Source: Paracoccaceae bacterium (GTDB lineage Bacteria; Pseudomonadota; Alphaproteobacteria; Rhodobacterales; Rhodobacteraceae). From it: a stretch of DNA of 23,625 nt. Position numbers and translations under genes: made by a program. Below, piece after piece: positions 22,127 through 23,625 of this stretch (positions are counted from its first letter, which is position 1; the number at the start of each line of letters is the position of its first letter). The stretch spans positions 1 to 23,625 of the forward strand of contig JAAUPC010000007.1 of the NCBI GenBank assembly GCA_012036325.1. Direction: 5' to 3'. The notes beneath the pieces were generated by a model. That model had not been told where the DNA came from. It ran no database searches and saw only the letters and a program-made list of their open reading frames with translations.

Positions 22127-23625
22127 CCTCAGACAAAGGTCAGGAGGAGGTTGTCCTCCGCCTTGACCGCATCACCAAAAGCTTCGGGGCCTTGCGGGCC
22201 AATGACGCCATATCGCTCACGCTGCGGCGGGGTGAGGTGGTGGCTCTGCTGGGCGAAAACGGGGCTGGCAAGACCACGCTGATGAACATCCTTTTCGGTC
22301 ACTATGTGGCCGATTCCGGGGGGGTGGAGGTTTTTGGCCAGCCCTTGCCACCCGGCCAGCCCCGCGCGGCGCTGAAGGCGGGGGTGGGGATGGTTCACCA
22401 GCATTTCACCCTCGCCGGCAATCTGACCGTGCTGGACAACATCGCCCTTGGTAGCGAAAGCCTGTGGTCGCGGGGCCGTGGCCTCGCAGCGGCGCGGGCC
22501 AAGGTTGCGGCCCTCGCCCGCGATTTCGGCCTTGCCGTCGACCCGATGGCCAAAGTCGCCCGCCTGACCGTGGGCGAACGCCAGCGGGTGGAAATCCTCA
22601 AGGCGCTCTACCGCGACGCGCGGATCCTGATCCTGGATGAACCCACCGCCGTCCTGACCCCGCAAGAGGCGGAGGCCCTGTTTGCCACCCTGCGGAAAGC
22701 CACCGCGCTTGGCCTCTCGGCCATTTTCATCAGCCACAAGCTGCATGAGGTGATGGCCATCGCCGACCGCTGCCTTGTGCTGCGCCATGGCCGTGTGGTG
22801 GGCGAGGTGGACACCCATGCCACCGACAAGGCCCGGCTTGCCGCCATGATGGTCGGGGGGGAAGTCACCCTGCCCAAGGCCGAGGCGCGGGTCGCAGGCC
22901 CGGTGTTGCTGGAGCTTCAGTCGGTCAGCACCCCTGACCGGGGCCCCGCACCCGGGTTGAAAGCGGTCTCGGTGGAATTGCGCGCGGGTCAGATCACCGG
23001 GCTTGCCGGCGTGTCCGGCAATGGGCAGGTGGCACTCGCGGACCTCCTTTCCGGCCTGACCCAGCCTACTTCTGGCGCGATGGCGTTGAACGGCACCCCG
23101 GTCACCCAGTGGTCACCCCAGCTTGCCTTGGCGCAGGGCATCGGGCGCATCCCCGAGGATCGCCACCACCAGGGCAGCATCGCCGATTTCGACCTGACAG
23201 AAAACGCCGTGCTGGAAGGCTACCGCAGCCGCTTTTCCAAGGCGGGCTGGATGAACTGGCCCGCCGCCCGCGCTTTTGCCGAAGGGATCATTGCCAGCTA
23301 TGACGTGCGTTGCCCGGGGCCTGCCACGCGCATCCGCCTCCTCTCTGGGGGCAACATGCAAAAGCTGATCCTCGGCCGCGCGCTGGCCCCCGGCCCGCAG
23401 ATCATTCTGGCCAACCAGCCCGTCCGGGGCCTTGACATCGGCGCCATCGCCTATGTGCAAAGTCAGCTGATCGCTGCGCGCGACCGGGGGGCCGCAGTCC
23501 TGTTGATCTCGGAAGACCTTGATGAAATCATGGGTTTGTCGGATATTCTTCATGTGATGTCTCAAGGTCGCCTAAGCCCCGCTTTCCCGCGCGGCAGCCT
23601 TTCTGCGCCTGAGATCGGCCTTTGG
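22123..23625 (+). CDS. ABC transporter ATP-binding protein, tandem ATPase of BMP/simple-sugar type, partial at 3' end
   Basis: 501 codons are visible and the frame is open at the window end, so only a short C-terminus is missing. It has two ATPase domains. Domain 1 has Walker A GENGAGKTT, MVHQHFTL, signature LTVGERQRVEI and Walker B ILILDEPTAVLTP. Domain 2 (from about residue 265) starts LAGVSGNGQ in place of a normal Walker A, has RIPEDRHHQGS, signature LLSGGNMQK and a degenerate Walker B (IILANQPVRGLD, with Asn in place of Glu). This asymmetry is normal for nucleoside/simple-sugar importers such as RbsA or YufO. The start is GTG at 22123, overlapping the BMP stop by GTGA; there is no ATG alternative nearby. 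Confidence 0.9.
   Translation, partial: MTSDKGQEEVVLRLDRITKSFGALRANDAISLTLRRGEVVALLGENGAGKTTLMNILFGHYVADSGGVEVFGQPLPPGQPRAALKAGVGMVHQHFTLAGNLTVLDNIALGSESLWSRGRGLAAARAKVAALARDFGLAVDPMAKVARLTVGERQRVEILKALYRDARILILDEPTAVLTPQEAEALFATLRKATALGLSAIFISHKLHEVMAIADRCLVLRHGRVVGEVDTHATDKARLAAMMVGGEVTLPKAEARVAGPVLLELQSVSTPDRGPAPGLKAVSVELRAGQITGLAGVSGNGQVALADLLSGLTQPTSGAMALNGTPVTQWSPQLALAQGIGRIPEDRHHQGSIADFDLTENAVLEGYRSRFSKAGWMNWPAARAFAEGIIASYDVRCPGPATRIRLLSGGNMQKLILGRALAPGPQIILANQPVRGLDIGAIAYVQSQLIAARDRGAAVLLISEDLDEIMGLSDILHVMSQGRLSPAFPRGSLSAPEIGLW

Overview
The window is high-GC, gene-dense DNA with short or overlapping gene junctions and long antisense open frames. Together with the families present (GlpP/GlpQ-like permeases, Liv-type transporter with Tat-exported binding protein, BKACE, UbiG-like enzyme) it looks like an alphaproteobacterium, most likely Rhodobacteraceae. 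This is inferred from gene style, not from a marker gene. No rRNA, tRNA, CRISPR array, transposase or phage gene was seen.

Layout. (1) 1-4180, minus strand: two GlpP/GlpQ-like ABC permeases, a two-helix membrane protein of unknown function, a MoxR-like AAA+ ATPase and a DUF2201/VWA-like protein cut by the window start. (2) 4247-5197, minus: a LysR regulator transcribed away from the next block. (3) 5284-17161, plus: a large aromatic-catabolism island. It has an intradiol dioxygenase, a VOC ring-cleaving dioxygenase, an alpha/beta hydrolase, maleylacetate reductase, a complete Liv/HAAT-type ABC importer (binding protein, two ATPases, two permeases), a TfdB-like flavoprotein hydroxylase, a second hydroxyquinol 1,2-dioxygenase and a BKACE-family beta-keto acid cleavage enzyme. 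(4) 17166-20826, minus: a translationally coupled set of photolyase-like protein, FAD oxidoreductase, membrane methyltransferase and UbiG-like methyltransferase. (5) 21113-23625, plus: a BMP-type binding protein and its ATPase, the latter running off the window.

How it may work together: the importer brings in an aromatic compound, the flavoprotein hydroxylates a phenol/resorcinol-type ring to hydroxyquinol, the intradiol enzymes open it to maleylacetate, and maleylacetate reductase gives 3-oxoadipate. No 3-oxoadipate CoA-transferase or thiolase is present. The BKACE enzyme, last in the series, could replace both by converting 3-oxoadipate plus acetyl-CoA to succinyl-CoA plus acetoacetate. 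That is the most interesting hypothesis here.

A caution runs through the window: seven genes are interrupted by nine one- or two-base indels, many in short G or C runs, and each becomes a full-length family member when corrected. These look like consensus errors of the assembly rather than biology, so I list them as interrupted CDS, not confirmed pseudogenes.
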